In this document: piece after piece, positions 15,161 to 23,848 of the stretch | Layout: each line of letters begins with the position of its first letter | Numbering within the stretch: the stretch's first letter is position 1 | Assembly: GCA_031732795.1 (NCBI GenBank) | Contig: JAVMKC010000049.1 | Coordinates: 1 to 27,853 of the forward strand | From: Accumulibacter sp031732795 | GTDB lineage: Bacteria > Pseudomonadota > Gammaproteobacteria > Burkholderiales > Rhodocyclaceae | Direction of reading: 5' to 3' | Length of the DNA stretch: 27,853 nt | Notes under the pieces: model-generated | What the model was told of the DNA's origin: nothing | What the model saw: only the letters and a program-made list of their open reading frames with translations | The model's database searches: none | Made by a program: the position numbers and the translations under genes

Positions 15161-17350
15161 ATGACTTTCTCTTCAGTTGCGGCAAGCTCCTGGTGGCGTG
15201 CGATGGTCGCGTCGCTGTGCGCCTTCTGTGTCTCCCTGCTGTTGATCGCGCCGGCGAGTGCCGATCCAGCGGGTCGGGTCGGCCGGTTGTCCTGGTTCTC
15301 CGGCTCGGTTACGGTGCAGAGTCCCGACAGCGAGGATACGACGGCGCTGCTCAACTGGCCGTTAACCAACGGTCACCGCTTGATCGTCGGCCCGGAAGCC
15401 CGGGCGGAGGTGCAGATCGGTTCGACGATGCTGCAGATTGCCTCACGCAGCGTCGTCGATTTTGTGCAGGTCGATGACGAGCGGGTTCGTTTGCAATTGC
15501 TCGATGGCAGCATGACGGCCAGACTCTATTCGCCGGAGACGGTGCATGAATTCGAAATCGTCACCCGTGAAGGAGGCTTTCAGCCGCTGACGGCCGGTTT
15601 TTTCCGGGTCGATGTCGATCGTTCGAGCAGTGCGGTGACGGTTTATAGCGGCCGGCTGCGCTTCATGGCCTTCGATCAGACGGTCAATGTCGAAACCGGC
15701 CAGCGCGCGCAATTGTGGCACGACGGCCGGACGCAGCATCGCTTTCTGCTGCCGGAAAACGACGAATTTTCCCGCTGGGCCGCGGTGCGCGACCAGCAAT
15801 ACGGCAATCCGCTGCAAGCACGTTACGTGCCGGCGGAAATGACCGGTGCCAGTCACCTCGACGCGTATGGGCGCTGGTACGACAGTCCCGAGTATGGCGC
15901 CGTCTGGTTCCCGCAAACGGTTGCCGCCGATTGGGCGCCTTATCGTAATGGCCGCTGGGCCTGGGTAGCGCCGTGGGGTTGGACGTGGATCGGCGTCGAA
16001 CCATGGGGTTTCGCGCCGTTTCATTATGGTCGTTGGGTGTTTTATCGCAATGCCTGGGGTTGGGTGCCGGGACAGCGGGTTCATCGCCCGGTCTACGCGC
16101 CGGCGCTGGTGGCCTGGGTCGGCAGCCCTGGCAGCGGCGTTGCGCCGGTCGGTTGGTTTCCTTTGGCGCCCCGAGAGGTTTTCAGACCGGCCTATCAGAG
16201 TAGCGAGCACTATCTGCGGGCGCTCAACGACCCGCATGCGCCACGCAATTTCAATTACCGCGCGTTGTTGGCCAATCCGCAGGCCGTCGAAAATGCACGC
16301 TACGCGCATTATGGTCAGGCGCGGGCCATGACGCTGGTGCCGGCGGAAACCGTGTTGCATCGCCGCCAGGTCGGAGAAACGATCATTCCCGAACGCGATC
16401 GTCGGCAATGGGCTAGTCAGCCGGTGCAGTTCCAGGCGCCGGTTGCTGCTCCGCACGTCGATCGACGCGAGATGGATCGGCGGGAGATGGATCGGCGAGA
16501 AGCGGATCGGCGAGAAGCGGATCGGCGGGAAGCGGATCGGCGGGAGGCAGACCGGCGGGAGGCAGACCGGCGGGAGAATGATCGTCGCCAGGAGGCCGAG
16601 CGACGGGTAGCGACGGAGCGTCGCCTGGAGGGTGAACGGCGTCGTGAAGCCGAGCGCGCACAGGAGCTTGGCGCCCAGCGGCCGCGCGAGAACGGTACTG
16701 CGCTGCCTCCGGGAACGGCCCGCGACCCGCGTTTTGATCGGCCGGTCGATTCGACGCCGGCGATGCGTCCGGTGGTCGACCGTTCGGATCGTCAGACGGT
16801 TCGTGGCGCTCCTGCGGCTAATGTGCAAACCGCCCCCATCAGCGGAACGGTCCCGCCCGTGCCGTCTGCGCGCACGCCTGCCGGCGCATCCGTCAGCGAT
16901 CGCCCGGCGCAGGAAGCGGTGCGTCCAGCGCCTCCTCTTCGTCCTGAAACCGTTCGTCCGCCGGTTGGCGGCACGGTGGCCGACCGGCCGCTGCCGGAGG
17001 CGGTGCGCCCGGTACCCCCGCCACGTCCTGAACGTGTCGAGGCACGCCCGGCACCTGCCGCCGCTTCGGTGCCACCTTCGCCGCCAGTTCCGCAGCGATT
17101 CGAGCGTCCGGGGGGCGACAATCGTTCTTCGGAGAGGTCGCTGCGCAGGGACGATGCGGCAGGTCGCCCGGACGCGGGATTCGACCGGACCAGGACGCAG
17201 TCGTCACCGCCGGCGCCTGTCGCCCACCCGCCGGTCAGCGCACCGGCTCCTGCCGAACGCCCGAACCGTGCCGAAGCCGCTACGGATCCGCGTGGGGGAC
17301 GCGACCGGCGCGACGATCGGCGTGGTCCCGGAACTCCCGATCGACCGTGA
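15161..17350 (+). CDS. Secreted FecR/DUF6600-type protein with DRRE repeats and Pro/Arg-rich tail
   Basis: The 729-aa protein has a clear signal peptide (cleavage after PASA, residue 34). A FecR-like beta domain follows (about 35-200; GSVTVQSP, GHRLIVGPEARAEVQIG, TAGFFRVDV). Next is a Trp-rich DUF6600-type region (about 234-305) with YGRWYDSPEYGAVWFP, NGRWAWVAPWGWTW and HYGRWVFYRNAWGWVPG. Eight tandem pentapeptides DRRE(M/A/N) at 434-473, a highly charged ERR helix and a disordered Pro/Arg-rich C-terminus complete it. The function is unknown; related proteins are predicted envelope proteins. I took the ATG at 15161 because it starts the signal peptide; the frame is open about 160 bases upstream with no fitting sequence. 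It is divergent from the paaY-like gene. Confidence 0.85.
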   Translation: MTFSSVAASSWWRAMVASLCAFCVSLLLIAPASADPAGRVGRLSWFSGSVTVQSPDSEDTTALLNWPLTNGHRLIVGPEARAEVQIGSTMLQIASRSVVDFVQVDDERVRLQLLDGSMTARLYSPETVHEFEIVTREGGFQPLTAGFFRVDVDRSSSAVTVYSGRLRFMAFDQTVNVETGQRAQLWHDGRTQHRFLLPENDEFSRWAAVRDQQYGNPLQARYVPAEMTGASHLDAYGRWYDSPEYGAVWFPQTVAADWAPYRNGRWAWVAPWGWTWIGVEPWGFAPFHYGRWVFYRNAWGWVPGQRVHRPVYAPALVAWVGSPGSGVAPVGWFPLAPREVFRPAYQSSEHYLRALNDPHAPRNFNYRALLANPQAVENARYAHYGQARAMTLVPAETVLHRRQVGETIIPERDRRQWASQPVQFQAPVAAPHVDRREMDRREMDRREADRREADRREADRREADRREADRRENDRRQEAERRVATERRLEGERRREAERAQELGAQRPRENGTALPPGTARDPRFDRPVDSTPAMRPVVDRSDRQTVRGAPAANVQTAPISGTVPPVPSARTPAGASVSDRPAQEAVRPAPPLRPETVRPPVGGTVADRPLPEAVRPVPPPRPERVEARPAPAAASVPPSPPVPQRFERPGGDNRSSERSLRRDDAAGRPDAGFDRTRTQSSPPAPVAHPPVSAPAPAERPNRAEAATDPRGGRDRRDDRRGPGTPDRP
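16460..16579 (+). repeat. 15-bp tandem repeat (eight units) encoding DRRE(M/A/N)
   Basis: Eight contiguous 15-bp units of the form GATCGGCGNGARNNG keep the frame. Central units are nearly identical, outer ones diverge, which points to slippage-type expansion. Confidence 0.9.
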
Positions 17351-17357
17351 AGGGTGT

Positions 17358-17385
17358 CGAACGGGCTGTGCGGTCCGCCCGTTCG
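17358..17385 (+). terminator. Strong hairpin after the FecR/DUF6600 gene
   Basis: CGAACGGGC and GCCCGTTCG form a nine-pair perfect stem around a ten-base loop, 8 bases after the stop codon. Only TTGT follows, so it may stabilise the 3' end rather than terminate efficiently. Confidence 0.5.
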
Positions 17386-17470
17386 TTGTCCGATGTTCTC
17401 CGTGCTCCGAGCTAGACTATAGTTCCACTCGCTTTGCGAGACCCTGGTGTCAACCCGATAGGAATCAGCG

Positions 17471-18655
17471 ATGGCAAACCCTCCCCGAACGAAATTCTCC
17501 TGGCAGGATCCCTTTCTGTTGGATTCACAATTGACTGAGGACGAACGTCTGCTTCGCGATGCGACCCATGCGTTTTGTCAAAGCAACCTGCTGCCGCGCG
17601 TTCGGGAAGCTTTCCGGCATGAGCGCAGCGATCCAGGCATTTTTCTGGAAATGGGTGCCATGGGGCTGCTGGGGCCGACCCTGCCGATCGAGTACGGGGG
17701 CGGAGGATTGAACTACGTCAGTTATGGCTTGATTGCCCGCGAGATCGAACGAGTCGATTCGGGTTACCGATCGATGATGAGTGTGCAATCGTCACTGGTG
17801 ATGTTGCCAATCTACTTGTACGGCAGCGAGGCGCTGCGCCGCCGCTATCTGCCGCGCTTGGCCCGCGGTGAATCGATCGGTTGTTTCGGTTTGACCGAAG
17901 CCAATCATGGCTCCGATCCGGGCGGCATGGCCTGCCGCGCACACGCTGCCGATGGCGGTTACCGCGTGTCAGGCAGCAAAACGTGGATCACCAATTCTCC
18001 GCTGGCCGACGTTTTTGTGGTCTGGGCCAAGGACGACAGCGGTTCGATCCGCGGTTTCGTACTCGACAAAGGGATGCCCGGACTATCGACGCCGGCGATC
18101 CACGGCAAGTTCGGCTTGCGGACCTCGCTCACCGGTGAAATCGTCATGGATGACGTTTTCGTTCCGGAAGAAAATGCGTTTGCCGAGGTTCGAGGTTTGA
18201 AAGGACCATTCGCCTGCCTGGACTCGGCACGTTACGGTATCGCCTGGGGAGCACTCGGGGCCGCCGAATCCTGTTGGCTGACCGCGCGGCAATACGTGCT
18301 CGACCGCCATCAATTCGGTCGGCCGTTAGCGACCAATCAACTGATTCAGAAAAAATTGGTCGACATGCAGACCGAAATCGCCCTGGGTCTGCAAGGGTGT
18401 CTGCGCTTGGGAAGGATGAAAGACGAAGGAACGGCCAGTGTCGAGATTACTTCTCTGCTCAAGCGCAACTCGTGTGGCAAGGCACTGGAAATCGCCCGGA
18501 TGGCTCGCGACATGCTTGGCGGTAACGGAATTTCCGATGAGTTCGGGGTCATTCGCCATCTGCTCAATCTCGAAGTGGTGAACACCTACGAGGGAACACA
18601 CGACATCCACGCCTTGATTCTCGGTCGAGCGCAAACCGGCCTCGCGGCATTCTGA
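17471..18655 (+). CDS. gcdH: Glutaryl-CoA dehydrogenase
   Basis: GcdH is an FAD enzyme that oxidises and decarboxylates glutaryl-CoA to crotonyl-CoA in lysine, tryptophan and benzoate-type degradation. The 394 residues match the family in length and sequence. Present are the FAD/substrate motif GCFGLTEANHGSDPGGM, KTWITNSPLADVFVVWA, FGLRTSLTGEIVMDDVFVP, the region RYGIAWGALGAAESC, and the catalytic glutamate (about E374) in NTYEGTHDIHALILGRA, the form typical of GcdH rather than other acyl-CoA dehydrogenases. An AGGA ribosome site lies seven bases before the ATG. No regulator or CoA-transferase gene is adjacent. Confidence 0.95.
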   Translation: MANPPRTKFSWQDPFLLDSQLTEDERLLRDATHAFCQSNLLPRVREAFRHERSDPGIFLEMGAMGLLGPTLPIEYGGGGLNYVSYGLIAREIERVDSGYRSMMSVQSSLVMLPIYLYGSEALRRRYLPRLARGESIGCFGLTEANHGSDPGGMACRAHAADGGYRVSGSKTWITNSPLADVFVVWAKDDSGSIRGFVLDKGMPGLSTPAIHGKFGLRTSLTGEIVMDDVFVPEENAFAEVRGLKGPFACLDSARYGIAWGALGAAESCWLTARQYVLDRHQFGRPLATNQLIQKKLVDMQTEIALGLQGCLRLGRMKDEGTASVEITSLLKRNSCGKALEIARMARDMLGGNGISDEFGVIRHLLNLEVVNTYEGTHDIHALILGRAQTGLAAF

Positions 18656-18897
18656 GGGGTCAATCAGAGGTTGCCGTCCCGGTTTCGGGATCGATCATGC
18701 GTTTCTGCTGACGGTAGTCATTAGTTTTCAAGTCGGTAAGGACGCCAGAAACGTATTTTCAGATCAGTCGCCGATACCTTTTCAGCCGACGTATCGAGGG
18801 TCATTTCTGACAAACCTCCCATCGGTCTGCGCTCGGCACACCAGGTAAAACTAAATCCCTTAAAGCAAGGTAGTCGATCGGGCCAAACCCAATGGTG

Positions 18898-18920
18898 GTG
18901 AATTGTAAAAACCAATTCAC
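18898..18920. repeat. Perfect inverted repeat GTGAATTG-N7-CAATTCAC
   Basis: Eight-base arms enclose an AT-rich seven-base spacer (TAAAAAC). The form suits a repressor operator or a short RNA hairpin. The surrounding bases are AT-richer than the neighbouring genes. Confidence 0.6.
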
Positions 18921-19396
18921 GCTTCTTGGAGGCGCTTGACGGCGATTCCTATCATGGCCCTCGTTTTAGAGACGGTGCTTTCTTTCCTGACGATGAGCGC
19001 CTTCACCGCCTGATGATTGCTTGCTGGCTTGGTCTTGCTTCCGACGCGCTTGTCTGCTGCCCGGAAGGAACCGGAGATGTGAGCGAGTGCCACAGTGGCT
19101 ACACAGATATTGACGCCATGGGTTCGAAAGCAGGTGGTTGGGTCTGCTCACCAGCAGGAAACGTCGAGTGCCAGCCTCGCTGACCGCGCCATGCGCAGAC
19201 CACTGGAAACGATGCTGACCATGCCAGGATGTGCCTTGCCGATACGTGCCCAACCCTACGAAACAATGGTGTTTCTCCTGGAGGCGAGCCTTGTCCATCC
19301 GCACGATCGGTACCGGCGGCAACCGGATGGCGGCAGGTTTTTTTTCATTTCGGACCGCAAACGCCGTCCCGTCAAGAGTGCCAGGACACATCGATC

Positions 19397-19720
19397 ATGA
19401 CTATCAATTATCCATTGCTATTGGATGTTTTCGTGCTCTTGATGGTGCTGAGCGGGTTGTTGATGTGGAGCAGCGCGGATGAGCCGGTGGGATTGTCTTC
19501 ATTCAGGACGGAGTGCCGGAAACTTGATCGCTCTCAGTGCTGCGGCAGGAGTCGCGCTGCTTCACGTTTGAACCCGGTGTCTCGGCGTTGGCGGGGTGGG
19601 AATCGTGGCTGTGCTTATGGATCTCTTTGGACGGCGTTGTGGATTTTCTGTCGCAGGTTGTGTGTTTCATTTCTGACTTCTTCCAAGCAGCGGCCTAGCA
19701 GGATCATTTCTACAGATTGA
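19397..19720 (+). CDS. Possible small membrane peptide/protein
   Basis: An ATG at 19397, with AGGA ten bases upstream, opens a 107-codon frame. It begins with a convincing hydrophobic segment (MTINYPLLLDVFVLLMVLSG, then LLMWSS). The rest is Arg/Cys-rich and does not look like a normal protein, so the true product could be short, or the frame could be interrupted by a frameshift. It lies upstream of the 122-aa protein and exporter. I recognise no family. Confidence 0.25.
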   Translation: MTINYPLLLDVFVLLMVLSGLLMWSSADEPVGLSSFRTECRKLDRSQCCGRSRAASRLNPVSRRWRGGNRGCAYGSLWTALWIFCRRLCVSFLTSSKQRPSRIISTD

Positions 19721-19755
19721 CATTCTTCTTATTCATCTATTCCCTGGAGAACCAC

Positions 19756-20124
19756 ATGACCGACGAGAGAACACCGGATGGTGCAGCAAACGGTGCGACT
19801 TCCTTCCCGCCGAGTGAGGACAGGCGTTCGCAAATGGACAGACGACGCACCCCGGATCGACGTAAAGGAACGGATGTCGACAAAAATCTCAAAGTACGCA
19901 CGAGCAGCAAGGAAATCGATGCTTTGTTCGCCGAGTTGGAAATGCGGGTTTCGGCTGCGATTCGCCAGAACGAATGGCGCACCAAGAATGATGGTTCCGG
20001 TTGGGACAAACTGATCGTCCCTTTGCCCAAGGATTTTCCAACTCAAAGTCGTCGTTTGGCCAGCCGCAAAAACGACGAAGGCTCGAACCGAGTCATCAAG
20101 CGCTTGGAACTCGAACCTCTGTAG
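19756..20124 (+). CDS. 122-aa basic hydrophilic protein of unknown function
   Basis: The ATG at 19756 follows CTGGAGA at a good distance. The protein starts with a Ser/Pro/Gly-rich stretch, then an Arg/Asp-rich block (EDRRSQMDRRRTPDRRKG, about residues 21-38), a helix-prone middle (SSKEIDALFAELEMRVSAAIRQNEW) and a basic tail. It has no signal peptide, no membrane segment and no cysteines. Codon use is consistent with real coding sequence. It lies 191 bases upstream of the exporter on the same strand, so a shared role as regulator, chaperone or substrate is possible, but nothing in its sequence decides this. Confidence 0.65.
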   Translation: MTDERTPDGAANGATSFPPSEDRRSQMDRRRTPDRRKGTDVDKNLKVRTSSKEIDALFAELEMRVSAAIRQNEWRTKNDGSGWDKLIVPLPKDFPTQSRRLASRKNDEGSNRVIKRLELEPL

Positions 20125-20145
20125 CCTCCCTGTTCTCCACTTCGA

Positions 20146-20176
20146 CACGAGCCCCTCGTTCGACGGGAGGCTCGTG
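20146..20176. repeat. Inverted repeat after the 122-aa gene
   Basis: CACGAGCC and GGCTCGTG form eight perfect pairs around a 15-base loop, 22 bases after the stop codon. No T-run follows. It may be a weak terminator or RNA processing hairpin between the small gene and the exporter. Confidence 0.5.
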
Positions 20177-20315
20177 ATCAGAGCAGAACGGTGTCCAATC
20201 CATCGCCGGTCCTCCCTTTCGTCAATCGTCAGGGTGGCGTCTGCGCGATAGGTTTGCTTTTTCCCGAAAGATCATTTTTCTTTTTCCGCCTTCGGAATTG
20301 CCAGGAGAAGACGTC

Positions 20316-22517
20316 GTGCCAAATTGTTGCCGTGTCACACCTGAAGGATTTGTGTGGTTGCTCGGCGCCGCCTGTCAATTGCATCGTTTGCCTTTTGATG
20401 CGGCAGCTTTGCTAAACAAGTTTCCTTTACCCCATACCGTAGCGGCATTGCACAAAGCGCTCGAGTATTTTGGTTTCCGCTCGGCACTTGCGACCATTGA
20501 TGCCGGAGCGTTGCAACGGCTGACATTTCCTTGCTTTGCACTCGTTCCCGCCCTCCAGGCCCAGACGACCGGCGCGGAAACGGTTCGCCGACCGATGACG
20601 GACGATTCATCGACGCCCTCTCCTGCAAAATCCTCGGCCGACTGTGCCGATTTCGTCCTGCTGCTCAAAGCCGAAAACGACCGAATTCTTTATCTCGCTC
20701 CTGACGACAGTCAGCCTCGCGAAGCGGCGATCAAGAGCTTCCTCGAGGGTTGTCTGGGTTGGGTGTTGCAGATTGGTCGTGCCGATAAATCTTCAATCGG
20801 TTCTGACAACCCCTCTCACAACTCTGCTGGAACACCCGCCGCCATGGCCTCGATAACGGTGACCAAGTCCCTGCCTACCCCTAGGGACAACTTCCGCTGG
20901 TTCAAAACCGAATTCCGTAAGCATCGCACTGTCTGGCGCACGGTAATGTTGGCCTCATTGATCATCCAGACCGTGGCGTTGGCCGCTCCGCTATGTACGC
21001 GAATGATCATCGACCAAGTGGTCGTTCAGCAGACCAGTAGCACCCTGGTGGTGCTGGGTTTCGCTCTTGCGTTCTTCATTGTGTTCACCGCGGTGATCAA
21101 CTGGTTGCGTCAATATCTCGTTCTGCAGACGGGTAATCGTATCGTTGCTGCACTGGGTAACCGGGTGATTGCCCATCTGTTTCGGCTACCACTGTCCTAT
21201 TTCGAAACGCGACCGACAGGTGCGTTGCTGTCGCGCTTGCAAGGTATTGAAACTTTGCAACGCTTCGCGACCAATGGTGCTTTTACGGTCATCTTCGATG
21301 TGCCCTTTCTGTTGCTTGTCGCCGCGACCATGTTTTGGTTGTCGTGGAAACTGACCTTGTTTTCCTTGCTGGTGATCGGCGTGATCGCTTTGTTGTCCGT
21401 TTCAGTGATGCCGATGTTTCGGGATCATCTCCACCGTCAATTTCTGCTGGGAGTGCGTAACCAGGCTTTTCTTGCCGAATATCTGTCGAACATGGCGACG
21501 GTCAAGACGCTGCAGATAGAACAACACCTTGAAAAGCGTTACAGCGACCATCTGGTTGGTTACCTTGCGGTTGGTTTGAGCAGTCGACAGGCGGGTAACA
21601 GCTACCTCATCGTCACGCGAGCTCTCGAACAAACGATGATGCTGATCATCCTTATTGCCGGCGCATCCATGCTGATGGAAAACAGCGGCTTCACCATTGG
21701 CGCTTTTGTTGCCTTCCAGATGCTCGCCAGTCGACTCGGCGAACCGCTGCTTCGCCTGGTTGGTTTGTGGCAGGACATTCAGCAAGCGATCATCGCTGTC
21801 GACACGTTGGGCGAAATTTTCGATCAGCATGGCGAAAAACACAGTGCCGCTCCGCCGCCTGGCATTGCCGTCCCAGGACGTATCGACGTTGTGGATTTGG
21901 CTTTCCGCTATGCCTCAGAACAAACATGGATCTGCCGCCATCTCGACATCGCTTTCCAGGCGGGCAGCACTACAGTGGTCAGAGGACCGTCCGGTAGCGG
22001 CAAAACGACCTTGGGTAAATTGCTGCAAGGTCTGTATTCCCCGCAACATGGACAAATTTTTCTTGATGGTGAAGATATTCAGGAATTCGCCGCCAATGAT
22101 CTGCGTGACAACTTTGCCGTCGTCTCCCAAGAAGCGGTGTTGTTCACCGGCACTCTTTATGACAATCTGGTGATGCGGCACCCGCAGACGAGCTTCGAAG
22201 ACGTCTTGCGAGCATGTAAAGCCGTGGGCATTCATGATCTGATCGATCGACTCCCCGATGGTTATCGGACGGACATCGGCGAGGGCGGGTTCAGCTTGTC
22301 CGGAGATCAGCGTCAACGGCTGGTTTTGGCGCGCGCGTTGCTTCGCCCGCCGCGGATCTTGATTCTCGATGAAGGACTATCGAATCTCGACACCGCCGAC
22401 ACCGAAAAAATTTCACAGATGATCAATTCCTTGAAAGGAAAAATGACCATCATTTATTTCGGACAAGAAATTCCAACCGGGTTGAAGTTCGATCAAGTCG
22501 TTGATCTTTCTGTTTGA
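20316..22517 (+). CDS. Type-I-secretion-like ABC exporter with C39-like domain and degenerate ATPase
   Basis: The 733-aa protein has an N-terminal C39-like region (about 1-165) that lacks the catalytic Cys of C39 peptidases (WLLGAACQ where DCGxAC is expected), so it would bind rather than cut a substrate. A six-helix ABC membrane domain follows (about 205-480), then an ATPase with Walker A GPSGSGKTT (557-565), a signature altered to LSGDQ (661-665), Walker B ILILDE (D685, E686) and D-loop SNLD. The H-loop histidine appears replaced by Gln (about Q717 in YFGQEI). I chose GTG 20316, eight bases after AGGAG, rather than TTG 20298. No HlyD- or TolC-type partner is adjacent, and the substrate is unknown. 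Confidence 0.87.
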   Translation: MPNCCRVTPEGFVWLLGAACQLHRLPFDAAALLNKFPLPHTVAALHKALEYFGFRSALATIDAGALQRLTFPCFALVPALQAQTTGAETVRRPMTDDSSTPSPAKSSADCADFVLLLKAENDRILYLAPDDSQPREAAIKSFLEGCLGWVLQIGRADKSSIGSDNPSHNSAGTPAAMASITVTKSLPTPRDNFRWFKTEFRKHRTVWRTVMLASLIIQTVALAAPLCTRMIIDQVVVQQTSSTLVVLGFALAFFIVFTAVINWLRQYLVLQTGNRIVAALGNRVIAHLFRLPLSYFETRPTGALLSRLQGIETLQRFATNGAFTVIFDVPFLLLVAATMFWLSWKLTLFSLLVIGVIALLSVSVMPMFRDHLHRQFLLGVRNQAFLAEYLSNMATVKTLQIEQHLEKRYSDHLVGYLAVGLSSRQAGNSYLIVTRALEQTMMLIILIAGASMLMENSGFTIGAFVAFQMLASRLGEPLLRLVGLWQDIQQAIIAVDTLGEIFDQHGEKHSAAPPPGIAVPGRIDVVDLAFRYASEQTWICRHLDIAFQAGSTTVVRGPSGSGKTTLGKLLQGLYSPQHGQIFLDGEDIQEFAANDLRDNFAVVSQEAVLFTGTLYDNLVMRHPQTSFEDVLRACKAVGIHDLIDRLPDGYRTDIGEGGFSLSGDQRQRLVLARALLRPPRILILDEGLSNLDTADTEKISQMINSLKGKMTIIYFGQEIPTGLKFDQVVDLSV

Positions 22518-22945
22518 TGCGAAGTGGCAGGCCTACTGTCTGTGGGCTGCTACTCCGCCGGGTGAATCAACGACGGCAAACTGTCGTCTTCAACGAATCG
22601 CCCATCGGCAAGAGGCAATCGGTCAGCCTGTTCGAAGAATGAACTCCTCGACCAAACTGCTGATCAGGGGATACGTGAAACGTGTAGACCATCGCCAAGC
22701 TTCTGGAAAACGGATTACTCGGAAACTATTCTTCAATTATTGACCAGCACACGAACCTTTCTCCATTCGGCTGGCAACAGAAATTTCTCGCTCATGCTCT
22801 CGGTGAAACCCCAACAGTCCGTCTCGCGCCCGGCACTTATCAAGCGTATGACGCCATGTATTTTCCATGGTTTTTCAGCCGTCGACAGATTTTTCCCTGA
22901 TGCAAAAACCATTCCGTCGTCTGTTTTGACGCTATGGAGGGTGGG
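22518..22945. other. 428-base stretch without a gene
   Basis: Neither strand shows a convincing frame. There is a small hairpin ACGAC-N8-GTCGT (around 22571-22588), 55-70 bases after the exporter stop. The minus-strand frame 22733-23380 is mostly the antisense of the next gene. Confidence 0.45.
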
Positions 22946-23848
22946 ATGAGAGCGTTGGGCGGTATGGGCCAGTTTATTCAACTGATCGATGGACGCTCCT
23001 GGTTGGTTTTTCTGGTTGGGGTGTTTCTGTCGCTGGTGATTTTCTTCCTGTTCATCAACCCACGAATCAGGACTCTCGGGGTGGTCATCGGCTTGATCTC
23101 TTTGAGTTCGTTCCTGGCCTTTCCTGGCCGGAAGGCTTGGGACGAATATCAGACCCAGCAAGTTTATCTGCGTCGGCTCGATCAGGCGGAAGCGCGTTTT
23201 GTCGAACGTTGCGCCAGCGCCGGAGAAAAAATCAATCGAGTTGTCGAAGAAGTCGAGGGTTTGACCCTGCTCAAGTTGAGGCCGAGCAACTACGACGCCG
23301 CACGGCAAGATGCGATCGATCCGTACGGTGAGGATTACGACTGGTCGGCGCCTACTGCCTATATTGCAACTTTTCTGCAAGCCCGCGATGGCGAAAATTT
23401 CCTGGTTGAAAAACTGACCGACAGTAAACCAGGCTATCGGTATGTCGATGTTCCCAATGCCAAGGGAAGCGGTTTCTATCGTTACACGGCGTATATGGGA
23501 GTGCCGACCTTGCCAGTCCGTAACCCTGAACCGATGTTCATGCTCAAGAGCGAACCGATGACCGGTTCGTCAGCGCGTTATGGCGTCACTTACGAGGACA
23601 TCACGACGGCTGAAGATCGTTCGTTATGGATTGCCGGCAGTTCATTGAAAGTGATCGACATCGAAACCAAGGAAGTGCTCGCCGAACGTATCGGCTACAT
23701 GATCGATAAAGGTCTCGGCAAGACCACCGACATTCGCAAACCCTGGACCCATGCACTGACTACTCCTGGTTGGTCGTGTCCGATGCACCCGGGCTCGGGG
23801 CACACCCGGGGCTTTGTCGAGAAAGTTCTGAAAATAAAAGGCATATAA
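22946..23848 (+). CDS. Membrane-anchored protein of unknown function (300 aa)
   Basis: Two adjacent hydrophobic segments near the N-terminus (about residues 19-38 and 44-60) are followed by a soluble domain of about 235 residues, apparently on one side of the membrane. It starts with a short coiled coil (DEYQTQQVYLRRLDQAEARF) and contains conserved-looking stretches such as SARYGVTYEDITTAEDRSLWIAGSSLKVIDIET and FVEKVLKI. I have an impression of similar uncharacterised proteins in Burkholderiales and Neisseriales but know no function. The ATG at 22946 is preferred because GGAGGGTGGG directly precedes it; an in-frame ATG lies at 22934. It follows the exporter on the same strand after 428 bases, probably with its own promoter. 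Confidence 0.75.
   Translation: MRALGGMGQFIQLIDGRSWLVFLVGVFLSLVIFFLFINPRIRTLGVVIGLISLSSFLAFPGRKAWDEYQTQQVYLRRLDQAEARFVERCASAGEKINRVVEEVEGLTLLKLRPSNYDAARQDAIDPYGEDYDWSAPTAYIATFLQARDGENFLVEKLTDSKPGYRYVDVPNAKGSGFYRYTAYMGVPTLPVRNPEPMFMLKSEPMTGSSARYGVTYEDITTAEDRSLWIAGSSLKVIDIETKEVLAERIGYMIDKGLGKTTDIRKPWTHALTTPGWSCPMHPGSGHTRGFVEKVLKIKGI

Larger units (their letters stand above)
18656..19755. other. 1.1-kb stretch without a confident gene
   Basis: Several overlapping frames of 60-140 codons exist on both strands (for example minus 18721-18915, minus 18966-19391, plus 18926-19183, plus 19095-19400), but none has a recognised family, a good ribosome site and consistent codon use together. It starts with a small hairpin TCCCG-GTTT-CGGGA (about 18677-18690), contains a perfect inverted repeat (18898-18920), and later has short hydrophobic frames around 19397-19690. 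It could be a decayed gene, several peptide genes, or noncoding RNA. Confidence 0.4.

Noticed and set aside
16460..16579. Regular repeats as a CRISPR array
   Set aside because: The 15-bp units are contiguous, have no spacers and keep the reading frame of a protein.
15443..16828. 461-codon antisense frame under the FecR/DUF6600 gene
   Set aside because: Low-complexity product mirroring the DRRE repeat (runs of PPI and RFP); no ribosome site and no family.
16632..17534. 300-codon plus-strand frame overlapping the end of the FecR/DUF6600 gene and the start of gcdH
   Set aside because: It crosses two well-supported genes and is an Arg-rich frame-shifted reading of the Pro/Arg tail.
20335..20668. 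Two minus-strand frames of 97 codons under the exporter N-terminus
   Set aside because: They overlap the C39-like region in antisense, lack ribosome sites and match nothing recognised.
22733..23380. 215-codon minus-strand frame
   Set aside because: It is mostly antisense to the 300-aa membrane protein gene, whose N-terminal membrane segments and ribosome site are more convincing.
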